From Bordetella parapertussis (lineage in GTDB: Bacteria > Pseudomonadota > Gammaproteobacteria > Burkholderiales > SG8-41), in NCBI GenBank assembly GCA_945870465.1, contig CAMBSS010000177.1, positions 1 to 8,343 on the forward strand: DNA of 8,343 nt, in the 5' to 3' direction. The notes beneath the pieces were generated by a model, which saw only the letters and a program-made list of their open reading frames with translations, searched no databases and was not told the DNA's origin. Numbering within the stretch: the first letter of the stretch is position 1; every line of letters starts with the position of its first letter. Position numbers and translations under genes: made by a program. This document shows, in pieces, positions 1 through 5,822 of the stretch.

Positions 1-127
1 CTGCGGGCAGCAAAAGAACGCCGTTGCCAAAGTGCTGTACCACCACCTCGGTACCGGCAAAGCGGTATTCTTTGGGCAGCCGAACGGCTTGACTGCGGCC
101 CGATTGAAAAAGGCGTGCGGTGTCCAT
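1..127 (-). CDS. vapB: VapB-type antitoxin, N-terminal part (AbrB/MazE-like DNA-binding domain), cut by window edge
   Basis: The reverse strand from the ATG at 127 encodes at least 42 residues and runs off the left edge. It begins [20 protein letters not shown], the hallmark start of the SpoVT/AbrB-fold VapB antitoxins (TA[KR][15 protein letters not shown][FY]RF). In that family this N-terminal swapped-hairpin barrel binds the operator, while the C-terminus, outside the window, wraps around the VapC PIN-domain RNase. A strong Shine-Dalgarno AGGAGGG (139-133) lies 5 bases before the ATG and fixes the start. The palindromes just upstream fit the usual autoregulation by the VapBC complex. A vapC gene would be expected immediately to the left and cannot be seen. 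The family call is firm; the toxin partner is inferred. Confidence 0.88.
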   Translation of the reverse strand, partial: MDTARLFQSGRSQAVRLPKEYRFAGTEVVVQHFGNGVLLLPA

Positions 128-142
128 GATAGCCCTCCTAAA

Positions 143-162
143 TTGATAGCTATCAATGATAG
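143..162. promoter_or_regulatory. Overlapping palindromes, probable VapB operator
   Basis: TTGATAGCTATCAA (143-156) is a perfect 14-base palindrome. It shares its right half with a second one, CTATCA-A-TGATAG (150-162). A further TGATAG half-site lies at 127-132, across the vapB start. Overlapping inverted repeats between promoter and start codon are typical of AbrB-type antitoxin operators, where several dimers bind cooperatively. Binding of this VapB is inferred. Confidence 0.6.
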
Positions 163-170
163 TCACCAAT

Positions 171-176
171 CGTCAA
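171..176 (-). promoter_or_regulatory. Candidate -35 box of vapB promoter
   Basis: The minus strand reads TTGACG here (consensus TTGACA), about 45 bases before the vapB ATG and just upstream of the palindromes. No good -10 hexamer is visible at 16-18 bases; the sequence there is the palindrome itself, so the promoter call is weak. Confidence 0.3.
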
Positions 177-184
177 CTTGTCCA

Positions 185-298
185 CTATAGCTTTTGATAC
201 AGCTATTCGAGCACTTGGGGTCCGGGCAGAACCGGAACCGAAGCTACGAAATAGCCTTCGGAATCACGCTCAACAACAACATCGAATTGTCTGGTCAT
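185..298 (-). pseudogene. Remnant of a HicB-like (UPF0150) antitoxin gene
   Basis: An ATG at 298 with an AGGGG Shine-Dalgarno opens a 31-codon frame that stops at TAG (205-203). It contains FDVVVERDSEGYFVASVP followed by LPG, which matches the start of HicB-like antitoxins (a beta strand with VxERDxxGYYVASVPxLPGC). In intact members this continues through a C-H-T/S-Q loop into LDELxxxLxEAI. Here the loop appears shortened. The frame then reads LE-stop-LYQKL-stop, as if LDELYQKL had been interrupted by a stop, and ends at a second TAG (187-185). The partial RNase-H-like fold could not form. I found no HicA reading frame in the bases upstream (299-415). A genuine 31-residue peptide is possible but less likely than decay. 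Confidence 0.6.
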
Positions 299-378
299 AA
301 GCACCCCTCGGTTCGAGAGATTACGCTTGGGCGAACAATGAAGTAAACCGTTTCCAGACTTTCATCGGTGACGAGAAC

Positions 379-405
379 GTAGGGTGGGAAACTGGTTGCC
401 CACCC
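379..405 (+). repeat. REP-like hairpin at the 3' end of the operon (possible terminator)
   Basis: A 7-base perfect stem GGGTGGG / CCCACCC (382-388 with 399-405) encloses a 10-base loop. It lies about 10 bases beyond the stop codon of the dehydratase gene. On the plus strand the stem begins within a GTAG tetranucleotide (379-382), the signature arrangement of REP elements mobilised by RAYT transposases. In the direction of transcription (minus strand) no run of T follows, so it is a poor intrinsic terminator, but it could protect the mRNA 3' end or assist termination. Confidence 0.45.
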
Positions 406-415
406 GGGAATTGCC

Positions 416-1582
416 CTACTTCGCCAGGTCCTTCATTACCGCATAAAGCTGGTTTTGCGCCTCGAACCCGATACCGGGCCGATCCGAGAGCTTGAGAAAG
501 CCGTTTTCGACCCTGGCGTCGTCGGCAAACCCGGCAAAAACGCCGAAAACATCGGGATAGGCTTCGCAGCCCCCGAGGCCGAAACCGCCGACGATGGCGA
601 GCGTCATCTGGTTGCCGCCGTGGGGGAAGATGGAATGGCGCTGCCACTTGTGGCGTTTGAGCATTTCAAGCGTGCGCGCGAACTGCACGATGCCGTACGA
701 CTGCGGCACGTCGATCTGGATGATGTCGCGGTCGGGACGCATACCGCCGAAGCGCACGAGGTTCTCGATGTCCTGCGTTGAAAACAGGTTCTCGCCGGTG
801 CCTATCGGCGAATCGTAAACCGACGCAACGTCGGCGAGCAGCGCGTAGTCGAGCGGATCGGTCGGTTCTTCGAACCAGCGCAACTTGAACGGCTTCAGTG
901 CCAGCGCATACGCCAGGGCACGCGAACGATTGAATCCGGCATTGGCATCGACCGCGAGTCGGTCGCTGGCGCCGACGATCTTGATCCCCGCTTCGACCCG
1001 CTTCACGTCCTCTGCAATGTCCATGCCGCCGACCTTGATCTTCATGGTCGTATAGCCTTCGTCGAGGCGCATGCGGATTTCATCCTGCAGCTCCTTGATG
1101 CCCTTGCCCGGCGAGTACCAACCGCCACCCACATAGCAAGGCACCTTGTCAGGCACTTTGCCATCGTTGTATTTGTCCGCGAGCACCGCATGCAGCGGTT
1201 TATCGGCGATCTTGGCGACGGCGTCCCAGCACGCAACTTCTATGGTGCCTATCGCCACCGAGCGCTCGGTATGCCCGCCCGGCTTTTCGCGCTGCATCAT
1301 GCAGGCGAGGATTTTTTCAGGATCGAGGTTGTTGCCCGCCGCGTTGAGCAAAGACTCCGGCGGCGCTTTCATGATGCGCGGAATGAGACGGTCGCGCATC
1401 TGCGCGCCGCAGGCATAGCGTCCGGTCGAATTAAACGCGAAGCCTGTGACCGGCTTGCCGCCGCGCATCACATCAGTGGTCACCGCGACGACCGACGTCG
1501 TCATTTCGCTGAAATCAAATACCGCGTTGCGTATGGCCGAATTGATCGGTACTGCCACTTCTTTTATCGCTACGATGCGCAC
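416..1582 (-). CDS. tarD: Enolase-superfamily dehydratase, D-tartrate dehydratase (TarD)-like
   Basis: This 388-residue mandelate racemase/muconate lactonizing-type enzyme very closely resembles remembered Bradyrhizobium TarD, which dehydrates D-tartrate to oxaloacetate with Mg2+. A capping domain comes first, with motifs MTTSVVAVTTDV (27-38), FNSTGRYACG (50-59) and EKPGGHTERSVA (99-110). The barrel then carries the KIK motif (K181, K183), the metal ligands D212 (VDAN), E238 (WFEEP) and E264 (GTGENL), and H321 (FPHGG) paired with D291. These match the TarD Lys184, Asp213, Glu239, Glu265 and His322 positions with an offset of one. The start is a GTG at 1582 with AAGGAGGG about 9-10 bases upstream; the first residues RIVAIKEV align with the TarD N-terminus. 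It is the last gene of the operon. Substrate specificity for D-tartrate, rather than another four-carbon hydroxy acid, is inferred. Confidence 0.88.
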   Translation of the reverse strand: MRIVAIKEVAVPINSAIRNAVFDFSEMTTSVVAVTTDVMRGGKPVTGFAFNSTGRYACGAQMRDRLIPRIMKAPPESLLNAAGNNLDPEKILACMMQREKPGGHTERSVAIGTIEVACWDAVAKIADKPLHAVLADKYNDGKVPDKVPCYVGGGWYSPGKGIKELQDEIRMRLDEGYTTMKIKVGGMDIAEDVKRVEAGIKIVGASDRLAVDANAGFNRSRALAYALALKPFKLRWFEEPTDPLDYALLADVASVYDSPIGTGENLFSTQDIENLVRFGGMRPDRDIIQIDVPQSYGIVQFARTLEMLKRHKWQRHSIFPHGGNQMTLAIVGGFGLGGCEAYPDVFGVFAGFADDARVENGFLKLSDRPGIGFEAQNQLYAVMKDLAK

Positions 1583-1615
1583 TATTCGATGCCCTCCTTA
1601 GCTTCTAAAAACCGG

Positions 1616-1676
1616 CAATGAGCAATGGGGAATGGGCAATACTCCTTACCCATTGCCCCTCGCTCGTCACCCATCG
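1616..1676. repeat. 7-bp-period repeat forming a long imperfect hairpin
   Basis: The intergenic space holds four consecutive 7-base units (1616-1643: CAATGAG, CAATGGG, GAATGGG, CAATACT). It then holds units in the opposite sense in 7-base register (CCCATTG at 1649-1655, then 1656-1676 ending CCCATCG). Bases 1620-1636 pair with 1649-1665 at 14 of 17 positions around a 12-base loop, so transcripts would fold into a long hairpin between the second Bug gene and tarD. No T run follows, so it need not terminate; it could lower or stabilise expression of the downstream dehydratase. Confidence 0.6.
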
Positions 1677-1685
1677 CCGCAACAA

Positions 1686-2660
1686 CTATTCCACCTTGAT
1701 CGCCGCGTCCTTGACGACCTTGCTCCACTTCGTAACTTCGTTTTTGATCTGCGCGGTGAACTCAGCGGGCGTACTGGCAACAATATCGAAACCCAGGGCG
1801 ACCACACGTTCTTTCACGTCGGGCTGGGAGAGGATTCTGGCGATTTCACTATGCAGTTTTTGCACCACCGCTTTCGGCGTACCGGCAGGAACCAGCATGC
1901 CTTGCAACGTATCGCTTTCCTGGCCCGTGAATCCCGCTTCCGCCATCGTCTGCACGTCGGGCAGCGCAGCGGAGCGTTGCGCACTCGTAACAGCCAACGC
2001 ACGCAACCGGCCGCCCAGAATATGCGGCGTGGTAGGCGGCATCGCCGTGCAGCCCAACGGCACCTGATTGCCGATAACCGCGGCAACAGCCGGACCAGCA
2101 CCTGCATACGGCACCGTCGTAACATCGAGCTTGGCCGAGACCTTGAGCAAGCTCGCGCCGAGGTCAGGCGTTGTACCTATACCCGGCGTCGCGAAGCTGA
2201 ATTTTTTCGGATTGGCTTGAATCAACTTGATCAGCTCCTGCATTGACTTCGCGGGAACAGACGGATGCGCGGTATACACGTTCGGCGATGCCGCCATGTT
2301 GGATACCGGCACAAAGCTCTTGAACGGATCGTAGGGAATCTTCGCGTAGAGGCCCGGATTCACGACAAAACTCGAACTCACCACCACGATGGTGTAACCG
2401 TCAGACGTCGCATTCGCCGCCATGCCCATGCCGATGTTGCCGCCAGCGCCGGCGCGGTTGTCGATCACCACCTGCTGACCCATGCTTTCGGACAGCTTGA
2501 TGGCAACGATGCGCGCTATCACGTCTGTCGGGCCGCCGGGCGCGAACGGCACAATCATACGCACCGACTTGGTCGGATATTGCGGCTCGGCCGCATTGGC
2601 CGACGCTGCCACGAGTGCTGCGATGGCCAAACCCGCCGCATGTTTTTTAGTTGTTTTCAT
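1686..2660 (-). CDS. Bug-family (TctC) periplasmic substrate-binding receptor, second copy
   Basis: This 324-residue protein has a Sec signal peptide (KTTKK, then a hydrophobic stretch, ending ANA before AEPQYP at about residue 24) and the full TctC/Bug domain. Family motifs in order are VPFAPGGPTDVIAR, NRAGAGGNIG, DGYT, YDPFKSFVPVS, HPSVPAKSMQELI, TVPYAGAGPAV and VPAGTPKAVV. Such proteins capture carboxylates in the periplasm for tripartite tricarboxylate transporters or, in some cases, for signalling. The ATG at 2660 is chosen because AGGAG lies 6-7 bases upstream. A frame-open ATG at 2690 sits in a repeat and would spoil the signal peptide. It is clearly homologous along its whole length to the adjacent receptor. 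The ligand cannot be read from sequence; a four-carbon hydroxy acid is suggested by the neighbours. Confidence 0.93.
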   Translation of the reverse strand: MKTTKKHAAGLAIAALVAASANAAEPQYPTKSVRMIVPFAPGGPTDVIARIVAIKLSESMGQQVVIDNRAGAGGNIGMGMAANATSDGYTIVVVSSSFVVNPGLYAKIPYDPFKSFVPVSNMAASPNVYTAHPSVPAKSMQELIKLIQANPKKFSFATPGIGTTPDLGASLLKVSAKLDVTTVPYAGAGPAVAAVIGNQVPLGCTAMPPTTPHILGGRLRALAVTSAQRSAALPDVQTMAEAGFTGQESDTLQGMLVPAGTPKAVVQKLHSEIARILSQPDVKERVVALGFDIVASTPAEFTAQIKNEVTKWSKVVKDAAIKVE

Positions 2661-2680
2661 TTGCTTCTCCTCAAAAGACT

Positions 2681-2708
2681 CAATCCACAATCCTCAATCC
2701 TCGATCCT
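2681..2708. repeat. Four tandem 7-bp units between the Bug genes
   Basis: Four head-to-tail heptamers run CAATCCA, CAATCCT, CAATCCT, CGATCCT without gaps, filling more than half of the 52-base space between the two receptor genes. The core CAAT matches that of the heptamers at 1616-1643 on the other side of the downstream receptor gene, but the last three bases differ. They lie upstream of the downstream Shine-Dalgarno. Confidence 0.65.
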
Positions 2709-2712
2709 GCCC

Positions 2713-3681
2713 TTACTGCTCCACCTTCAGCTTCGCATCCTTGATCACCTGCGCCCAGCGCACGATTTCCGCTTTGACGAAGTCGCTGGCCTGCTCGGGC
2801 GTGCTCGCCATTGGCTCAAAGCCCGATGCGTGCATTCTCTCTTTTACATCCGCCGTATCCGCGGCCTTGACCCACTCTGCATTGAGCCGCAAGACTATAT
2901 CGCGCGGCGTGCCGGCCGGCACTGCTATTACGTACCAGGTGATCACTTCATAATTGGCGATGCCCGCTTCCTTCGCCGTCGGCACGTCGGCCAGGTAGGG
3001 CAAGCGCTCCGCAGCCAGCACGGCAAGCGGTCTCACCCGCCCTGCCTTGATATGCGGCAACGTCGGTGGCACGCCGATGACGACCATGTCGACGTGGCCG
3101 CCCATCATGCCGACCATCGCTTCGTTGGACCCCTTGTACGGAACGTGGACCATATCAAGTCCAGCGAGGCTCTTGAACAATTCGCTGCCCAAATGGTTGG
3201 ACGTGCCCAGCCCGCCCGAGCCGAAATTAAGCTTGCCGGGCTTAGCCTTCGCGAGCTGCACAAGTTCCTTGAGCGTCTTCGCCGGCACCGAAGGATGAAC
3301 CAGCAGCACATTGGGAATCTGCGCGATCATCGAGATTGGTATGAAATCCCTGACCGGGTCGTAACCGAGCTTGGCATACAAGCTGGGGCTGATCGAGAGC
3401 GACGGCGATGCCAGCACGAACGAATAGCCATCGGCTGCCTGTTTCGCCGCGTATTCGGTGCCCACGTTGCCGCCCGCGCCGGGGCGGTTTTCCGGCACGA
3501 CTGGCTGGCCAAGCTGGGCTGCGAGCTTCTGCCCGATGATGCGGCCGAGGATGTCGGTCGGGCCGCCCGCCGGAAACGGCAGAATGAAGCGTAGCGGTTT
3601 TACCGGGTAAGTCTGCGCATACGCGGGCAATGCCAGCGCTGCGGCGACGGTACACGCGCCGGCCATCAGCTTGATTTTCAT
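2713..3681 (-). CDS. Bug-family (TctC) periplasmic substrate-binding receptor, first copy
   Basis: This 322-residue receptor has a clean signal peptide (KIKLMAG, a hydrophobic core, AYA before QTYPVKP, cleavage near residue 22). The Bug/TctC fold follows, with LPFPAGGPTDILGR, ENRPGAGGNVG, ADGYSF, YDPVRDFIPIS, HPSVPAKTLKELV, HVPYKGSNEAM, RPLAVLAAERLPYLADVPT and VPAGTPRDIVL. The start is set by GGAGGAG directly before ATATG. The loops that touch the ligand carboxylate in known Bug structures (the PFxAGGPTD loop) are intact. It lies 50 bases after otnC and 52 bases before its paralog, in the same operon. No TctA or TctB membrane subunit is in the window, so the transporter must lie elsewhere or be shared. 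Confidence 0.93.
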   Translation of the reverse strand: MKIKLMAGACTVAAALALPAYAQTYPVKPLRFILPFPAGGPTDILGRIIGQKLAAQLGQPVVPENRPGAGGNVGTEYAAKQAADGYSFVLASPSLSISPSLYAKLGYDPVRDFIPISMIAQIPNVLLVHPSVPAKTLKELVQLAKAKPGKLNFGSGGLGTSNHLGSELFKSLAGLDMVHVPYKGSNEAMVGMMGGHVDMVVIGVPPTLPHIKAGRVRPLAVLAAERLPYLADVPTAKEAGIANYEVITWYVIAVPAGTPRDIVLRLNAEWVKAADTADVKERMHASGFEPMASTPEQASDFVKAEIVRWAQVIKDAKLKVEQ

Positions 3682-3731
3682 ATGCTCCTCCGCTCGGTTT
3701 CGGTCGCCTCCGGCAGGCGTGGCAGTTCTTG

Positions 3732-4367
3732 TCAGCTCGGAAAGCGCTGATTCAGCTCTGCAACCTGCCCCGCGGTCAACAATCGCGTCGGCCGACCCTG
3801 CAACAATAGCATCAGTTGCGCGGTCTGTTCGAGTTCTTCGATGGCGTTGACTGCGGCGTTAAGCGAAGTCCCCGCGACCACCGGCCCGTGGTTAGCGAGC
3901 AGCACGGCATGATGTTTGCCTGCGAGCTTGCGCACCGCTTCGGCGAGCGATTGGTCGCCCGGCGGATAGTAAGGAACGAGCGCCAGCTTGCCGACCTGCA
4001 TGATCGCGTACGCGGTAATCGGCGGAAACACGTCGCCCGCGTCGATTTCGGCAAGGCAAGACACCGCGACCGCATGCAATGAATGCAGGTGCACCACCGC
4101 CGCGCTCTTTGCGCGCTCCTGGTACATTGCCAGATGCAGAAATGCTTCTTTCGAAGGCGGATCGCCGTTGATCAGCTTGCCGTTGCCGTCGAGCTTGGAG
4201 ATTTTCGCGGGATCGAGGCGGCCGAGGCAGGAATTGGTCGGCGTCAGCAGCCAATTACCGTCTGCGAGCTTGACGCTGATATTGCCCGCGCTGCCGTGCG
4301 CGAGCCCGCGGTCGTAAAGCGATTTACCCAGTTCGGCAATTTCTTCGCGTAAGTGGTTTTCAGTCAT
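3732..4367 (-). CDS. otnC: 3-oxo-tetronate 4-phosphate decarboxylase-like, class II aldolase/adducin fold
   Basis: This 211-residue cytosolic enzyme of the class II aldolase family matches the OtnC (YgbL) subgroup in length and motifs. OtnC converts 3-oxo-tetronate 4-phosphate to dihydroxyacetone phosphate and CO2 using a divalent metal. Visible elements are HGSAGNISVKL (24-34, phosphate-binding loop), TPTNSCLGRLDP (42-53), PSKEAF with the acid/base E74, the metal histidines H93 and H95 (VVHLHS) and H160 (LLANHGPVVAG), and the C-terminal helix NAIEELEQTAQLM. The otnK neighbour upstream supports this role over fuculose- or ribulose-phosphate aldolases. The Shine-Dalgarno is weak (AGAAAG, 6 bases before the ATG), and an inverted repeat begins only 23 bases upstream, so translation may depend on sequence brought by that element. 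Confidence 0.85.
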   Translation of the reverse strand: MTENHLREEIAELGKSLYDRGLAHGSAGNISVKLADGNWLLTPTNSCLGRLDPAKISKLDGNGKLINGDPPSKEAFLHLAMYQERAKSAAVVHLHSLHAVAVSCLAEIDAGDVFPPITAYAIMQVGKLALVPYYPPGDQSLAEAVRKLAGKHHAVLLANHGPVVAGTSLNAAVNAIEELEQTAQLMLLLQGRPTRLLTAGQVAELNQRFPS

Positions 4368-4390
4368 TTAATACTTTCTAGATCAAATGC

Positions 4391-4552
4391 AACCGCCGAT
4401 GTACGCCGATAGACGCCGATGTAAAGCCGAAAAATACGCTTCAAAGTGAACACTGGCATCATTTTGCCTTGACTTTGCACCGCTATTCCCATGAGCAATA
4501 CATTTTCATCTCGATCTTATCGGCGTTCATCGGCGTCCATCGGCGGTTCCAA
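4391..4552. repeat. Inverted-repeat element built of 10-bp units, between otnC and otnK
   Basis: The left arm 4391-4420 consists of three 10-base units ending in CGCCGAT, and the right arm 4519-4548 of three units beginning ATCGGCG. The arms are reverse complements at 27 of 30 positions, and the outermost unit AACCGCCGAT is perfect. CCAA follows the right arm (4549-4552), and the arms flank 98 bases that show no gene. The arms could fold into a long cruciform or RNA hairpin. A related right arm (8024-8057), with the same CTT before and CCAA after, and part of a left arm occur upstream of the aldolase gene. It resembles a MITE-like or dispersed intergenic repeat; no coding capacity is seen. 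Confidence 0.7.
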
Positions 4553-5804
4553 GTTTTAAAAATGCTTTAAGAAAAAAATCATCGCCGCCGAAATTTCCGG
4601 ATTTCAGCGCCAACGCAATCGGTTCATCGCCGACACTCGCAGTCCACGGCACACCCGGATCGATTTCAGGGCCGACGCGCAGTCCGCTTATGCCCAGCGC
4701 CGTAACGACCGCGCCCGAAGTTTCACCGCCGGCGACCACCAGCCGCCTTGTTCCACGCGCAACCAGGTCTTTAGCAATTTCGCTCAATGCCTGCTCGACC
4801 ATGCTGCCGGCGCGTTCGCGGCCGACCGCGGCCTGCACTGCTTCGATCTGCTGCGGCGCTGCGGTGGAGTATATCAATACAGGTTTATCGCCCAGTCGCG
4901 TCTGCGCCCACGCCAGCGCCTGCTGGACGACATCGTCGCCGCGCGCCAATGCCAGTGCGTCGATGACAAAACTCTCGCACTGCTTTTTCATCTCCGCGAC
5001 CTGGCGCTGGGTCGCCGCCGAGCAACTGCCCGACAATACGATCGCATGTCCGCCGATATGCGGCAGAGCATTCGCCTGCGAAGTCTTGAGCAACCCCTGG
5101 CGCCGGAAGTTTTCGGGCAGGCCAAGCGCCAATCCGGAACCGCCCGTAAGCAGTTTCATATCCGCGCACGCCGTCCCGATGGAAAGCAGATGCTGATCGG
5201 TAATCGCATCGACGATTGCGTGCCGACTGTCGGACGCAGCCAGTTTTTTCATCTCGGCACGAATGGCCTCGGCACCTTGTTCGACGATATTGAACGGCAC
5301 CAGAGCGACTTTGCCTTTGCACTGGCGCTGCAGCACGCGCACCAGCGACGCATCCGTCATCGGGTTCAGCGGATGATGGCGCATGCTTGATTCGGACAGC
5401 AACTGATCGCCGACAAACAAATTGCCCTGGTAAATCGTGCGCTTGTTGGTGGGAAACGCGGGACACGCGACGGTGAAGCGTTCGTCCAGCGCGGCCAGCA
5501 ACGCTTCGGCGACGGGCCCTATGTTGCCGGCGTCGGTCGAATCGAAGGTCGAACAGTATTTGAAATAATATTGCTTCGTGCCGCCGCGCTTCAGCCATTC
5601 GAGCGCTTCGAGCGACAGCTTGATTGCTTCTGTCGCAGCGATGGAGCGCGATTTCAGCGCGACGATGACCGCATCAGTGTCCGGAACGGGACCGCCTGGG
5701 CGCGGCACGCCGAGCACCACCACCGTAGACATGCCCTCGCGCACCAGCGTGTTGGCAAGGTCGGTCGCGCCGGTGAAGTCGTCGGCGATGCAGCCCAGCA
5801 GCAT
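4527..5804 (-). CDS. otnK: Four-carbon acid-sugar kinase (DUF1537), 3-oxo-tetronate kinase-like
   Basis: This 425-residue protein is a DUF1537-family kinase of the OtnK (YgbK) type, which phosphorylates 3-oxo-tetronate at C4 with ATP. The N-terminal acid-binding domain shows CIADDFTGATDLAN (5-18), KYCSTFDSTDAGNIGP (82-97) and CPAFPTNKRTIYQGNLF (114-130). The C-terminal nucleotide-binding domain shows GGSGLALGLP (221-230), LSGSCSAATQRQV (257-269), AGGETSGAVV (358-367) and GNFGGDDFF (403-411). The start is an ATG with AGGA upstream, 18 bases after the dehydrogenase stop, so the two are probably translationally coupled. The last seven residues (GTADGRR) and the TGA stop are encoded by the right arm of the inverted repeat, just past the natural family end near FFLKAFLKL. 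OtnK versus DtnK or another DUF1537 specificity rests on the otnC neighbour. Confidence 0.88.
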   Translation of the reverse strand: MLLGCIADDFTGATDLANTLVREGMSTVVVLGVPRPGGPVPDTDAVIVALKSRSIAATEAIKLSLEALEWLKRGGTKQYYFKYCSTFDSTDAGNIGPVAEALLAALDERFTVACPAFPTNKRTIYQGNLFVGDQLLSESSMRHHPLNPMTDASLVRVLQRQCKGKVALVPFNIVEQGAEAIRAEMKKLAASDSRHAIVDAITDQHLLSIGTACADMKLLTGGSGLALGLPENFRRQGLLKTSQANALPHIGGHAIVLSGSCSAATQRQVAEMKKQCESFVIDALALARGDDVVQQALAWAQTRLGDKPVLIYSTAAPQQIEAVQAAVGRERAGSMVEQALSEIAKDLVARGTRRLVVAGGETSGAVVTALGISGLRVGPEIDPGVPWTASVGDEPIALALKSGNFGGDDFFLKAFLKLGTADGRR

Positions 5805-5822
5805 GGAAGTCCTGCTAAGAAA

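Noticed and set aside
299..415. HicA toxin gene upstream of the HicB remnant
   Set aside because: None of the three minus-strand frames shows HicA motifs such as the GSH segment; only short frames occur.
2661..2690. Upstream in-frame ATG (2690) as start of the second Bug protein
   Set aside because: The extra ten residues are encoded partly by the 7-bp repeat and by the Shine-Dalgarno region of the inner ATG, and would precede the signal peptide.
2482..3594. Long open frame on the plus strand opposite the first Bug gene
   Set aside because: Its translation is rich in Arg and His without family motifs and lies antisense to a well-supported gene; it is a shadow of GC-rich codon usage.
4391..4552. 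CRISPR-like array
   Set aside because: The 10-base units are contiguous without spacers and the arms are inverted, not direct repeats separated by unique sequence.
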